DNA from: Kosmotoga arenicorallina S304
GTDB taxonomy: Bacteria; Thermotogota; Thermotogae; Petrotogales; Kosmotogaceae
Assembly: GCF_001636545.1 (NCBI RefSeq)
Contig: NZ_JFHK01000005.1
Location: 62,001-126,000 of the forward strand
DNA: 64,000 nt
Direction of reading: 5' to 3'
Shown here: positions 7,994 through 17,145 of the stretch, in pieces
How positions within the stretch are numbered: the first letter of the stretch is position 1
How the letters are laid out: every line of letters starts with the position of its first letter
The notes under the pieces: generated by a model
Databases searched by the model: none
The model's input: only the letters and a program-made list of their open reading frames with translations
What the model was told of the DNA's origin: nothing
Program-made: the position numbers and the translations under genes

Positions 7994-9043
7994 AGCTGGC
8001 AAATTTTGGTGATTTCTTCGGCAATTCTATGTGAAGGGAGAATCACATTCGCACCACCGAGTTCTATGGCTTTCTGAGGCATTCCGAAAACCACAGCAGT
8101 TTCTTCTGATTCCGCTATTGTATAGCCGCCCGCCTTTTTGATACGTGCCATGGCATTTGCTCCATCATCTCCCATGCCAGTCATAAGAACTCCTATTGTC
8201 TTTTCGCCGAAAACTTCAAGAACCGCATCCATCATCACGTCAACTGAAGGCATGAACATGTGTTTTGGAACTTTCGAAAGGTGGATAGCGTACTCGGTGT
8301 CATTTAGTTTTTTCAGTTTCAAATGGTAGCCGCCTTTGCCAACATATACCATACCTGGCTTTACCGGTATTCCCTCTTCCGCTTCAACAACTTTGAGTTT
8401 GCAATTTTTATCAAGCCTTTCCGCATAACCCCTTGTAAAAGAAGGAGGCATGTGCTGAACCAGAAAAACGGCGGCGTTTATGTTTTCCGGCAACAAGGGG
8501 AGGACATCATAAATGCTTTTTGGACCTCCTGTCGATATACCAATTGCAACAGCGTAAAACTCCCCAGGAAACGCCTTTTCTCCTGATGAAGATTTAACCT
8601 CCGTTTTTTTCTTTTTCAGAAGCTTCAAAAGAGGTGTGCTTTTTGAATAATGTGCCGCAGATTTTACTTTGGAAATGAGTTCTTCCCTTATATCCATGAT
8701 TGAAATGGTGCTTTTCTCAGGCTTAGGGACATAGTCGAAGGCACCGATTTCCAGAGCTTCTAAAGCCTCCTGTGAATTTTCCTGAGTTACAATCGAAACC
8801 ATTATGACCGGAGCAATTGCATTCTCAACAATTTCTTTAAGAGCTTCAAATCCATCTTTTTCTGGCATGATAACATCCATAGTAACCACATCGGGATAAA
8901 GTTCTTTAGCCATTTCAACGGCTTCAAAACCATTTCTCGCTAACCCTATTACTTCAATATCCGGGTCGGATTCAAGCAGTGTTTTCAAAAGCCTGCGGGT
9001 GAGGGGGGGAATCGTCAGCTATCAGCACTCTAATTTTTTCCAT
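7990..9043 (-). CDS. cheB: chemotaxis protein-glutamate methylesterase CheB, reading frame interrupted by a frameshift
   Basis: CheB demethylates or deamidates receptor glutamates. The complete gene starts at ATG 9043 (AAAGGAG upstream; MEKIRVLIADDSP) but the frame shifts inside a run of seven G on the + strand (9003-9009). With six, the frame reads on as LTRRLLKTLLESDPD into the long open frame that otherwise appears to begin at TTG 8988. As written, the first 18 codons with the DD metal pocket are separated from the rest. The remainder is intact: phosphoacceptor Asp in VVTMDVIMPEKDG, linker, then methylesterase with GISTGGPKSI (catalytic Ser), QHMPPSF (His) and MTGMGDDGA (Asp). An intact product would be about 350 residues. 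The 5' end overlaps the CheW gene by 14 bases. Sequencing error or true inactivation cannot be told apart here. Confidence 0.88.
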
Positions 9044-10454
9044 CAGAATTCTCCTTTTTATATTTTCTTATGCTCGCACTTACTTTTTTGGCCTCATCAG
9101 CCATAAGGAGTTTTTCTGGTTTTAAAAGGAAGACAGCCCTGTTTTCGATTCTTGCCGTGGCTTCGATAAAACGGGCGATTTCAGTTTCTTCGAAGCTCGC
9201 CGAAAGCGGTACAATTTCCTCCTTTGACAATGAATATATACCCAGAAGCTTGCTGGTTAGCAATCCAAGCATTTTGCTTTTCCCGTATTCAATTATAACA
9301 AGCCTGGTTAATTCTTCATGTACATCAAGAGAAAATAACCTGCCCGTGTTTATAACAGGTACTATATTTCCGAGCCTTTCAACGACACCAGCCAAAAAAG
9401 CTGGCGAGCGGGGGATTTTGGCAATATCCTTTTTGTTTTTCAACTCCAGGATATATTTCACATTCAGTCCAAAAATCCATTCGTTGATACCAAAAAACAG
9501 ATATTTTTCTTTTATAGCTTCGTTATGATTTTCCACAGCTACTTCACTCGCTTTCTCTACTTCAGAAGCAAAATTCACTATCTCTTTATCCAGAAGGGCA
9601 TCAGGTGAAAGTATCAGAGTCAATGTGCCATCAGGGGAGCTGTAGGTTCCTGAAACTTCGGTATGATTTTTACGCCTGACATACGCAGGAGCCGGTTTAA
9701 TGCTTTCTTCTGACAACCTGACAATTCCAACCGCTTCTTCCACCTGAAAAGCGACAGTGTTTTCTTTGCTTCTTGTAACGAGCATTTTCTTTATGCCTTG
9801 CCGCTTCATGCCGAGAACCCCTGCTGTATCCACAACGGGGATAACCGATTTCCGCCACTTGACAATCCCGGAGATGCCTGGTGGCGGATTGGGAACTTCC
9901 CTGGGCTCCAAAGCCCCCGTTACCTCGATTACCGCTTCCAGCGGGAACGCAAACTCCTTCCCGGCAATATTGAACGCAAGGTATCCTCTCTCTTTTTGTT
10001 TGGCTCTGGGTGATGTGGGTGTTTTCCTTGAAAGCGCGCTTTGCTTTAACCCCTCTTCCTTTTTGGCTTTGACAAGCTTTTTTGCATCGAGCAACCTTAT
10101 TTCTCTATCATTCTCTATGTATATCCCCCTGATCAGCTCTTCTGAGGTTTCCTTGAAATTCTCTTCACTCATAGCCACTATTCCTTCCCTGCTTGTAACA
10201 AGAAAACCAACATATTCTCCTAAATTGCACACAACAAGCTCTTTTGAAGGAACTGCCGGGGCTCTGTTAAAGAGCTTTTGATGCAGATCAATTACAGGTA
10301 TGAATCGACCTCTGAAATTTGCCACGCCTGCTATGTATTCCGGCGTGAGGGGGACTTTGAAAAGTTCAGGGACTTTCAATACCTCTTCCACTCTATTCAA
10401 TTCAACGGCAAACAGGTTTTCACCAATAGAAAAAAGAAACAATTTCTCAGTCAT
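9030..10454 (-). CDS. cheW: triple-CheW adaptor protein
   Basis: 474 residues made of three CheW domains in tandem: residues ~1-135 (FLFSIGENLFAVELNRVEEV ... GRFIPVIDL), ~155-290 (YLAFNIAGKEFAFPLEAVIEV ... SVIPVVDTAGV) and ~325-460 (YLFFGINEWIFGLNVKYILE ... NIVPVINTGRLF). CheW links receptors to the kinase CheA; ordinary CheW is ~150 residues with one domain. Linker regions between the copies are charged and low in complexity. Start ATG 10454 follows GAGGTGG; an ATG at 10475 overlapping the upstream stop is possible. Sits between the MCP gene and cheB in the same operon. Multi-domain CheW proteins could cross-link several receptors or CheA P5 domains in the array (inference). Confidence 0.9.
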   Translation of the reverse strand: MTEKLFLFSIGENLFAVELNRVEEVLKVPELFKVPLTPEYIAGVANFRGRFIPVIDLHQKLFNRAPAVPSKELVVCNLGEYVGFLVTSREGIVAMSEENFKETSEELIRGIYIENDREIRLLDAKKLVKAKKEEGLKQSALSRKTPTSPRAKQKERGYLAFNIAGKEFAFPLEAVIEVTGALEPREVPNPPPGISGIVKWRKSVIPVVDTAGVLGMKRQGIKKMLVTRSKENTVAFQVEEAVGIVRLSEESIKPAPAYVRRKNHTEVSGTYSSPDGTLTLILSPDALLDKEIVNFASEVEKASEVAVENHNEAIKEKYLFFGINEWIFGLNVKYILELKNKKDIAKIPRSPAFLAGVVERLGNIVPVINTGRLFSLDVHEELTRLVIIEYGKSKMLGLLTSKLLGIYSLSKEEIVPLSASFEETEIARFIEATARIENRAVFLLKPEKLLMADEAKKVSASIRKYKKENSDGKN

Positions 10455-10468
10455 AATACCACCTCGAG

Positions 10469-12394
10469 CTACCATTTGGAGCGAAGTTCATCAGAAACGG
10501 CTGCGATTTCTTCAATCGATTTTGTCAGTTCTTCCATACCTCTGGCTTGCTCCCTGGCAGCTTTTGAAGTTTCTTCGATAGCCGAAGCGCTTTCAATCGC
10601 AGAGCTATTTATCTGCTCCACGGATTTCTGTACCTGTTCCATAGCACTTGCTATTTCAGCTGACATTGAGTTTATTTTTCCGAGTTTTTCTGATAGGTTA
10701 GCGGTAATAACCTCTACTTCGTCCAAAGATTTGATCAACTTTTCCGATTTGAGTGCTTCTGCTGCAACTATCCTGCTGTTATCGGCCACTTCAAAGTATG
10801 CCTTATCAACTTCTTTCTGTATGGAGTAAATCGCCGATTCTATCTCTTCGCTGTTTTTGGCGGTTTCGTTAGCAAGCTCCCTTATATCTGATGAAACAAC
10901 CGAAAAACCTTCGCCCGGTTTTCCAATTCTTGCCGCTTCAATGAATCCTGTAACAGCAAGCATGTTCGTTTGAGTGGATATTTTATCGATTTTTCCTACA
11001 TTTTTTGTTATATCGCGTGTTACGCCGGATAAGCCAAGCAAATTTTCCCCTATGTTCTCAAAAGCCTTAACAGATGTGTTTACTCTGTTTATAAGGGCTT
11101 CTACTTTCTTTTTGTTTGATAGAACTACTTCCAGAAGCTTTTGCATCATATTCATATCATCGGCAATCGTTCTGTCAAGGGATGTCAGCAATTCCAGAGT
11201 TTCTTTGCCCATTTTTTCCATCTTCTCTATTTGATGTGAAAGTTCAGAACTGGAGTAACTCAGCTGATTAAGGGCGGTGCTGATTTGCTCAGAACTCGCC
11301 GATGCCTCGTCGATATTTGCCGAAAGCTCTTCAGCAGCAGCTGCAAGAATTTCCGCAGCTCTTTGGGGATTAGCTGTGCCCTTTAAATCAGCAGAAAGCT
11401 CCACCAGCTCCTGGGCAGCTAAGGTAATCTCAGAAAGAGCCTTTACCTGTTCGTCTATTGATTTCGAGGATTCTTCAGCGGCTGCGCTCAATTCTTCAGA
11501 CGCAGTAGCTATTCTTTGAGCACCGGCAAGGAATTCGCTGGAAAATGTGCTTATTCTATTAATTGATTGAGCGGAAAGCTTCAGGTGCTCCACCAGTGTG
11601 TTGTATTTATCGATTATATCCCCGAATTGCTCTGTAATTTCTTTGCTATTTTCCACATCTTTCATTGTATCGGAAACAATTGCTTCTATGCTTTTCACGA
11701 CTTCGCCTATGGTATTTTGGATTTCGTCTGCCCTTTTCGAAACTTCTATGGCGGTTTCTTCAGCCATCTCTGAGAATTTTCTGATTTCTTCAGCAATAAC
11801 GCCAAAACCCGCACCGTGTTCTCCTGCCCTTGCAGCTTCAATAGCTGCATTCAGTGACAGAAGTCCAATCTGATCAGCAATTTCCGCTACCGTGGAAACT
11901 ATTTCTTTAACACTGTCGCTTCTTTCGCTCAACCTGCCCACGGTTTCTGCGGAAACCTCGTTTCTCTTTGAAACTTCAGTCAGGGAGCTGATTACTGTGC
12001 TAACATCTTCTATCATTGCATTTACCCTGACCTGACTTAACTTGGAGCTTTCAAAGATATCATCGATCATGTTCAGGATCTCTTTGATGTTTTTGTTTAC
12101 CTGATTTATCGCCACCCTTGTTTCTTCGGCAGCTGACGATGATTGTTCCGCCCCCGCAGCTATTTGCATCATTGATCTATTGAGTTCTTCGCTGGCTGAG
12201 CTTATTTCTTGAACGCTTGAAAGGAGTTCTTCCGTTGCGGAAGAAATGCGCTCCGAAGCTGCAAGGCGCTTTGCTTCATTGCGCGTTCTGGCGCGTTCTT
12301 TAGCCTTTTTTTCAATTTCGTGCTTTGTATGACCTGAAATCGCTTTGTTTGTTACATATGTACCCGGAGTTTCGAGCTTCTTTTTTTCCGCCAT
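10469..12394 (-). CDS. soluble methyl-accepting chemotaxis-type protein with two signalling tips
   Basis: 641 residues, no transmembrane helix and no recognised ligand-binding domain; nearly all predicted coiled coil. The hairpin-tip signature appears twice: [19 protein letters not shown] near residues 175-195, and a second, more divergent [20 protein letters not shown] near residues 480-500. The first copy keeps the canonical [10 protein letters not shown], the second has [10 protein letters not shown]. Each is flanked by heptad-rich segments with Ser/Glu/Gln-rich methylation-like motifs. It is presumably a cytoplasmic receptor for the adjacent CheA and CheW proteins; the stimulus is unknown. 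RBS GGGGG before the ATG. The doubled tip is unusual and might be an ancestral gene duplication. Confidence 0.88.
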   Translation of the reverse strand: MAEKKKLETPGTYVTNKAISGHTKHEIEKKAKERARTRNEAKRLAASERISSATEELLSSVQEISSASEELNRSMMQIAAGAEQSSSAAEETRVAINQVNKNIKEILNMIDDIFESSKLSQVRVNAMIEDVSTVISSLTEVSKRNEVSAETVGRLSERSDSVKEIVSTVAEIADQIGLLSLNAAIEAARAGEHGAGFGVIAEEIRKFSEMAEETAIEVSKRADEIQNTIGEVVKSIEAIVSDTMKDVENSKEITEQFGDIIDKYNTLVEHLKLSAQSINRISTFSSEFLAGAQRIATASEELSAAAEESSKSIDEQVKALSEITLAAQELVELSADLKGTANPQRAAEILAAAAEELSANIDEASASSEQISTALNQLSYSSSELSHQIEKMEKMGKETLELLTSLDRTIADDMNMMQKLLEVVLSNKKKVEALINRVNTSVKAFENIGENLLGLSGVTRDITKNVGKIDKISTQTNMLAVTGFIEAARIGKPGEGFSVVSSDIRELANETAKNSEEIESAIYSIQKEVDKAYFEVADNSRIVAAEALKSEKLIKSLDEVEVITANLSEKLGKINSMSAEIASAMEQVQKSVEQINSSAIESASAIEETSKAAREQARGMEELTKSIEEIAAVSDELRSKW

Positions 12395-12407
12395 TTTTTC
12401 ACCCCCG

Positions 12408-13811
12408 CTACTCTTCTATTTTTATGCAGTTCTTCCCGGAAGATTTTGCCATATATAGAGCCTTATCTGCCTTCTCAATAATATCGTATAAACCCATTCC
12501 TTCTTTCACAGCTGCAAGACCTGTGCTAAAGGTTATCTGGAGATTCAGGCTCAGTAGCTTGTTCCAATCTATCTTTGCAAAGTTTTCTTTTAAGCGCTCA
12601 ACGATTCTCCTGGCTTCGTTAATCCCGGCTCCCGGAAAAACCACCAAAAATTCTTCGCCCCCGTATCTGCATGCCATATCTGTTTCCCTTAAAGAATCAG
12701 AAACGGCCTTCCCAAATTCCCTGAGGGCTTCATCTCCTACATTGTGCCCATAGGTGTCGTTTACCGATTTGAAATCATCAATGTCAAGCATGCCTATGGT
12801 AAAAGGAATTTTAGTCCTTTCATGCAGCATAAGCAATTCTTTTATTTTCATGATACCACTGCGCCTGTTGAATAAAGATGTGAGGAAGTCAATTGTCGAT
12901 GCGGTCTTTTGTTCCCAGAAATTATTGAGGGTTGATGCCAGCAGGCTGAGGCTTTCTAATGCATAATCCATAAAACCTTCAAGCGATGATTTATTTTCAG
13001 CCCCCTCAATTAAGACCAATCCATTTTCCTCGCCATTGACTTTCAGTGGAAAAGATAATGCCTGGTCGAATTCGATGGGTTCGAGTTTCGATGATATTCC
13101 GCTATAGTGCCATCTGGAAGGTGTGAGTGGTTTCAACAGCCTGCCAATGAGCAGTTTCTTCAACTCATCAGTGGAATTGCCAATTTTTGGAAGGCTATAT
13201 ATCCTTCCTCCAACAGGGGAAATGAGCAACCACAGTATCGACTTAAAATTCACAAAATCTTTGATCAAGTCGGTCGTATATGCGATAACCCTATCTTCGT
13301 CCTCTATATTTTTGAGCAATGAAAGCAATTCTCTATTTATTGCCTCTATTTTCAATTTTTCCTCTAATATATCCGAAAGCTCCCCAAAAGGTATTTCGTG
13401 GGTTTTGTATATATCTCTGTGCCATCCGCTGTGAAATGTGCTTTTGGCGGCAAATTCCATGATCCTTTCAATTAGTCCCTTCAAGTTGCTGCTCTTTTTT
13501 AAGAAAAGGTTAGCACCGCTTTTTTTGGCCCAGAATTCGTTTACGAAATCCGATGTGCCTGTGAGTATCAGAATACCCACATTCTGAAAACTTGAATAGC
13601 TTCTGATAAGTTGGGTAAGTTGTATCGCGTTCATCCTTGGCATTAAGTAGTCCGTGACAAGAACATCTGGCAAAAAATGAAAAAATCTGTTCAAAGCGTC
13701 GATACCATCAACGGCTGTTTCCACAGTGAATCCCGCTTTTTCGAGCGCAGTCTTCAGAGTATTTCTCCACATAGTGCTGTCATCAACCACAAGAACTTTG
13801 TTTTTCACCAT
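12408..13811 (-). CDS. REC-GGDEF diguanylate cyclase response regulator
   Basis: 467 residues. Residues 1-125 are a receiver domain with VLVVDDST (acidic pocket) and the phosphoacceptor Asp in [13 protein letters not shown] middle region (~140-290) resembles a GAF-like sensor fold with no clear ligand motif. The C-terminal GGDEF domain has RYGGEEF near residue 383, the active-site form of the motif, with an RETD five residues upstream that matches the product-inhibition I-site RxxD. It should make cyclic-di-GMP when phosphorylated by the adjacent CheA. This is the arrangement of WspR. Start ATG 13811 follows AGGAGGGG; an alternative ATG at 13841 overlaps the cheA stop. Confidence 0.92.
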   Translation of the reverse strand: MVKNKVLVVDDSTMWRNTLKTALEKAGFTVETAVDGIDALNRFFHFLPDVLVTDYLMPRMNAIQLTQLIRSYSSFQNVGILILTGTSDFVNEFWAKKSGANLFLKKSSNLKGLIERIMEFAAKSTFHSGWHRDIYKTHEIPFGELSDILEEKLKIEAINRELLSLLKNIEDEDRVIAYTTDLIKDFVNFKSILWLLISPVGGRIYSLPKIGNSTDELKKLLIGRLLKPLTPSRWHYSGISSKLEPIEFDQALSFPLKVNGEENGLVLIEGAENKSSLEGFMDYALESLSLLASTLNNFWEQKTASTIDFLTSLFNRRSGIMKIKELLMLHERTKIPFTIGMLDIDDFKSVNDTYGHNVGDEALREFGKAVSDSLRETDMACRYGGEEFLVVFPGAGINEARRIVERLKENFAKIDWNKLLSLNLQITFSTGLAAVKEGMGLYDIIEKADKALYMAKSSGKNCIKIEE

Positions 13812-13840
13812 CAACCCCTCCTGAATTTTTCGATCGGGCA

Positions 13841-15943
13841 TTAAATTATGTTTAACAGGGCATTCAAATCAATGAGTAATGCGAGCCCTTCTCTGCCAAG
13901 AGAGATAGCGCCACTGAATACTCCCTTCAACAATTCTGGCAGGTGCTTGACAAGAAATTCTCCTTCTGAGAGGATTTTATCAATGACAAGTACCATTTCT
14001 TCGCCGTTTCTATCATAAATCAGAAAGGCAAGGGAATTTCTATCTGAATTCTGAAGCGAATTGCTTTTCTTTATTCCGAAGCACTCCGAAAGGTGTACAA
14101 GCGGGACGCTTCTGCCTTCAAGGGATAGCAGTGAATAAGTTCCATAATCTGCTATCTTTGAAGGATCAAAGCTCAGCGTTTTCGAAATCTCATCGGACTT
14201 AATGGCAAATTTCTGCCCTGACACCTCAAAAATAATGCATTTCACTATTGAAAGCGTTAGCGGAATTGCCAGGGTAAAGGTGGTGCCTTCACCGCTTTTG
14301 CTGTTGACCATAACATGACCGCCCATGTTTTCGACAGCCTTTTTTACAGCATCGAGCCCCACACCCCTACCGGAGATTTTTGAAACCCTGTCTTTCGTGC
14401 TAAATCCGGGCAAAAAAAGATAATTCAGAATTTCGCTGTTTGAAAGCTTCTCCAACTCTTCGGGAGTTGCTATACCTTTTTCGATGAGCTTTTCCTTAAC
14501 TGTTTCAACAGAAATGCCCCTCCCATCATCTTCAACAGCAATGAAGATGAAGCCTCCTTTGTATTCAGCTCTAAGGGTGATATTTCCTTCTTCCTGCTTT
14601 CCCAGCTTTATCCTCTCCTGAGGGGGTTCTATTCCATGGTCTATTGCGTTTCTTAAAAGATGCGTGAGAAGCGGAACAAAGTTATCTGAAATGTCTCTGT
14701 CAATTTCTACGTTTGTTTTTTCAATATGAAGGAGCACTTTTTTCCCCTGATTTCGTGCGAAGTTCCTTGCGGTTAGCCTGAAACGGCTGAAAAGCTCATC
14801 GGCCTTAATTGCTCTTACAGAAATTACAGTCCTGCTCATAGCAGAGCTAAGCTTTTTCAGATTCCTGATGAGCTTTTTCTGGCTTTCAGCTATTTCTGAT
14901 TGCTCCAGGGAAAGCACAAGGTTTGAAAGCTCCGAAATCTGGTTTAGCATGGTGTCTAACTTTTCTCGTTCGACTCTCAGGTATTTCTCCTTTTCGGTAT
15001 CTTCATCTTTTTCTTCAGGCTTTTCAAAAGAAGGGCCAACGGTGCTTTTGATAAAGGTTTTTTTGAGCAACCCCATTGCATTTTTGAGCCTTCGGGAGTC
15101 CCCCTTTTCAAGGGCATACACAATTTCATCCACCAATTTACATTGCTCAACTTTTCCAGCTTTTTCCAGTCCCTTTTTGGCGTTTTCGGCAAGCTGCTTC
15201 AGTTGATGGGGCGCTAAAGAACCTTCTTCTATAAATTCCAGAAATTGGTTCAATATATTTTGTGATGCTTTCACTGTTTCAATAGAATTATCAGAGGTTT
15301 TGCCAGATCTTTTCAGGAGACTTTCGGCTTTCTCAAAGAGTTCCTCTGTTTCAGAAAGTTTTTCGGGACTATCAGCAGCGGTTTTCAACGCATTTAGTAT
15401 CTGGAATAGCTCATCAAGTCTATTTTGAATATAAGAAGAGCCGTAAGCCTGCGTGCGTTGAAAAAGCTCTTCAAGGGAGTGTGCGATTTTGTTGATAATG
15501 GAAAGGTGATCTCTTCTAATGCCCGGTGTTACCATGTTCATAACCAACGAGGAATCTCCTTTTATCGTGTGAAAATGCCTCATAATCTCTTTTAGCTTTT
15601 CGGTGGAGAAATCGTGCTCAATTTCAAGAAGAAGCTGTTCTGTTTCCGTTAAATGCATGTTCAGCTCTTCAAAAAATTCGGAAAGAAATTCTTCCGCAAG
15701 CTTTCCATCAGGTTCAAATGACTTTTCCGGAGTTTCTGCCTTTATTAAATCAGTCAATCTGCTCTTTATCTCTTCCAGCTTTTTTGTACCTTTTTCACTT
15801 GTTAACGATTCTTCTATTTCATCAGCTATGTCCGTTTCCCCGAGGTCATGAAGGAGCTTTTTTACCTCTGGGAGGAGTTTCCTGTTGTTTGAAACTTCGT
15901 CAAGTAATTTTAATAGCTTGCTTATTGCCTCTTCTCTTTTCAC
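13841..15943 (-). CDS. cheA: chemotaxis histidine kinase CheA
   Basis: 700 residues. An N-terminal helical segment (1-~80) is followed by the Hpt/P1 domain with the phosphorylated His in HFHTIKGDSS near residue 124, a second helical segment without a clear P2 CheY-binding domain, the dimerisation helices (~340-400), the HATPase with HLLRNAIDHGIEPP near 434, DDGRGIS near 473 and GRGVGLDAV near 535, and the CheW-like P5 domain at the end. There is no C-terminal receiver, unlike WspE. GTG start 15943 lies 7 bases after GGGGAG and 4 bases after the cheY stop. It is expected to phosphorylate the receiver proteins encoded on either side and to be controlled by the double-tip MCP through CheW. Confidence 0.93.
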   Translation of the reverse strand: MKREEAISKLLKLLDEVSNNRKLLPEVKKLLHDLGETDIADEIEESLTSEKGTKKLEEIKSRLTDLIKAETPEKSFEPDGKLAEEFLSEFFEELNMHLTETEQLLLEIEHDFSTEKLKEIMRHFHTIKGDSSLVMNMVTPGIRRDHLSIINKIAHSLEELFQRTQAYGSSYIQNRLDELFQILNALKTAADSPEKLSETEELFEKAESLLKRSGKTSDNSIETVKASQNILNQFLEFIEEGSLAPHQLKQLAENAKKGLEKAGKVEQCKLVDEIVYALEKGDSRRLKNAMGLLKKTFIKSTVGPSFEKPEEKDEDTEKEKYLRVEREKLDTMLNQISELSNLVLSLEQSEIAESQKKLIRNLKKLSSAMSRTVISVRAIKADELFSRFRLTARNFARNQGKKVLLHIEKTNVEIDRDISDNFVPLLTHLLRNAIDHGIEPPQERIKLGKQEEGNITLRAEYKGGFIFIAVEDDGRGISVETVKEKLIEKGIATPEELEKLSNSEILNYLFLPGFSTKDRVSKISGRGVGLDAVKKAVENMGGHVMVNSKSGEGTTFTLAIPLTLSIVKCIIFEVSGQKFAIKSDEISKTLSFDPSKIADYGTYSLLSLEGRSVPLVHLSECFGIKKSNSLQNSDRNSLAFLIYDRNGEEMVLVIDKILSEGEFLVKHLPELLKGVFSGAISLGREGLALLIDLNALLNII

Positions 15944-15947
15944 AATC

Positions 15948-16316
15948 TCACTCCCCAAGGGCAAGTTTGGTACTCTCAACAAGCATTTCTGGATCAACGG
16001 GTTTCACAATATAGAAATCTGCCCCGGCCTCTATTCCTTTACGCTTATCTTCGGGCCTGTCAAGAGTGGTTATAACGATTATAGGAAGCTCCTCAAAGGC
16101 TTCGCTCTCCCTTATTTTTTTTATCATTGTAACGCCATCCATTCCCGGCATGTTCAAATCGGTTATCAGGCAGTCAAAATCACCATGAAAAAAGAGTAAG
16201 TCTAATGCTTCCCCTCCATCTCCCGCTTCAAAAACCTCAAATCCGGCTGATTTTAGAATATATGAATGAAACTTGCGTGTAATAGGTGAATCATCTACAA
16301 GCAGTATTTTGGGCAT
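15948..16316 (-). CDS. cheY: CheY-like single-domain response regulator
   Basis: 122 residues, a receiver domain only. Acidic pattern ILLVDDSPITRKF, phosphoacceptor Asp in CLITDLNMPGMDG, Thr in IIVITT and Lys in YIVKPVD are all present. Without an output domain it could act on a motor or, if the organism lacks flagella, act as a phosphate sink or regulator of the neighbouring kinase. Lies 4 bases upstream of cheA and 4 bases after cheR. Confidence 0.93.
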   Translation of the reverse strand: MPKILLVDDSPITRKFHSYILKSAGFEVFEAGDGGEALDLLFFHGDFDCLITDLNMPGMDGVTMIKKIRESEAFEELPIIVITTLDRPEDKRKGIEAGADFYIVKPVDPEMLVESTKLALGE

Positions 16317-16320
16317 CCTA

Positions 16321-17145
16321 TCACCCCTCTGGTTTCATGTATACATGAACACCTTCTATTTTCTTCATTGTGAAGGCCTGTGTAATCCTGCTCAGGAATT
16401 CTGAAGCTCCCAAAAAAATGTATCCTCCGGTATTTAGGATGAAGTAAAAATTCTCCACAATCTGTCTCCTATTTTCCATGGGAAAGTACATTAAGACATT
16501 TCTGCAAAATATAAAATCGAATTGTCCAAGCTCCATTAACCCCCTGCCGTTTTTAAGGTTTAGATGGATAAATTTCACTCTTTTCCTCGGGGCATCTTTT
16601 ATCAGAAAACCCTCCGGAAGTTTTTCGAAATACCTTTCCAGATAAGCCTTTGGTACGTCTTTTACGGCTCTGGCATCATAAATCCCCGCCTTTGCCTTTT
16701 CAATTGCTGTCATGTCTATGTCAATCCCATAAATCTCAAAATCAAATCCCTTCGGTAGCATTTCTAATCCAATAATGGAAAGGGTATAAGGCTCTTCGCC
16801 CGTTGAACTTCCAGCTGAAAGAATTCTTATTTTCCTCTTTTTTTCAGCAATTTCCGGCAAACATGTTTCCCCAAAGATCCTTAACTGATCAAATTCCCTG
16901 AAAAAATATGTTTCGTTTATGGTGATGAGGTTGATGAGTTTCTGGATTTCAATCCCTTTCTTGTCAAATATTTTGAGGAATTTTATGTAATCTGAAATCG
17001 AAGAAAGCCCGAGATCTTCAACCCTCTGGATTACCCTGCGTTTCAAAAAAAGCAACTTGCTATCATCCATATATATTCCACATTTTCTAAAGATCAAATT
17101 TCTCAATTCCCCGAATTCATGCACGTTTAGTTCCAATTCACTCAC
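16321..17145 (-). CDS. cheR: chemoreceptor glutamate methyltransferase CheR
   Basis: 274 residues, the normal length for CheR. N-terminal all-helical domain (1-~75), then the SAM-binding domain with LSAGSSTGEEPY near residue 113, YGIDID and FIFCRNVLMYF. It methylates receptor glutamates; the substrate is probably the double-tip MCP of the same operon. No TPR extension of the WspC kind. GTG start overlapping the upstream gene by 8 bases. Together with cheB it forms the adaptation arm. Confidence 0.93.
   Translation of the reverse strand: MSELELNVHEFGELRNLIFRKCGIYMDDSKLLFLKRRVIQRVEDLGLSSISDYIKFLKIFDKKGIEIQKLINLITINETYFFREFDQLRIFGETCLPEIAEKKRKIRILSAGSSTGEEPYTLSIIGLEMLPKGFDFEIYGIDIDMTAIEKAKAGIYDARAVKDVPKAYLERYFEKLPEGFLIKDAPRKRVKFIHLNLKNGRGLMELGQFDFIFCRNVLMYFPMENRRQIVENFYFILNTGGYIFLGASEFLSRITQAFTMKKIEGVHVYMKPEG

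Noticed and set aside
9757-10281. 174-codon + strand frame
   Set aside because: Antisense to the triple-CheW gene; Ser/Thr/Pro-rich shadow composition and no ribosome site.
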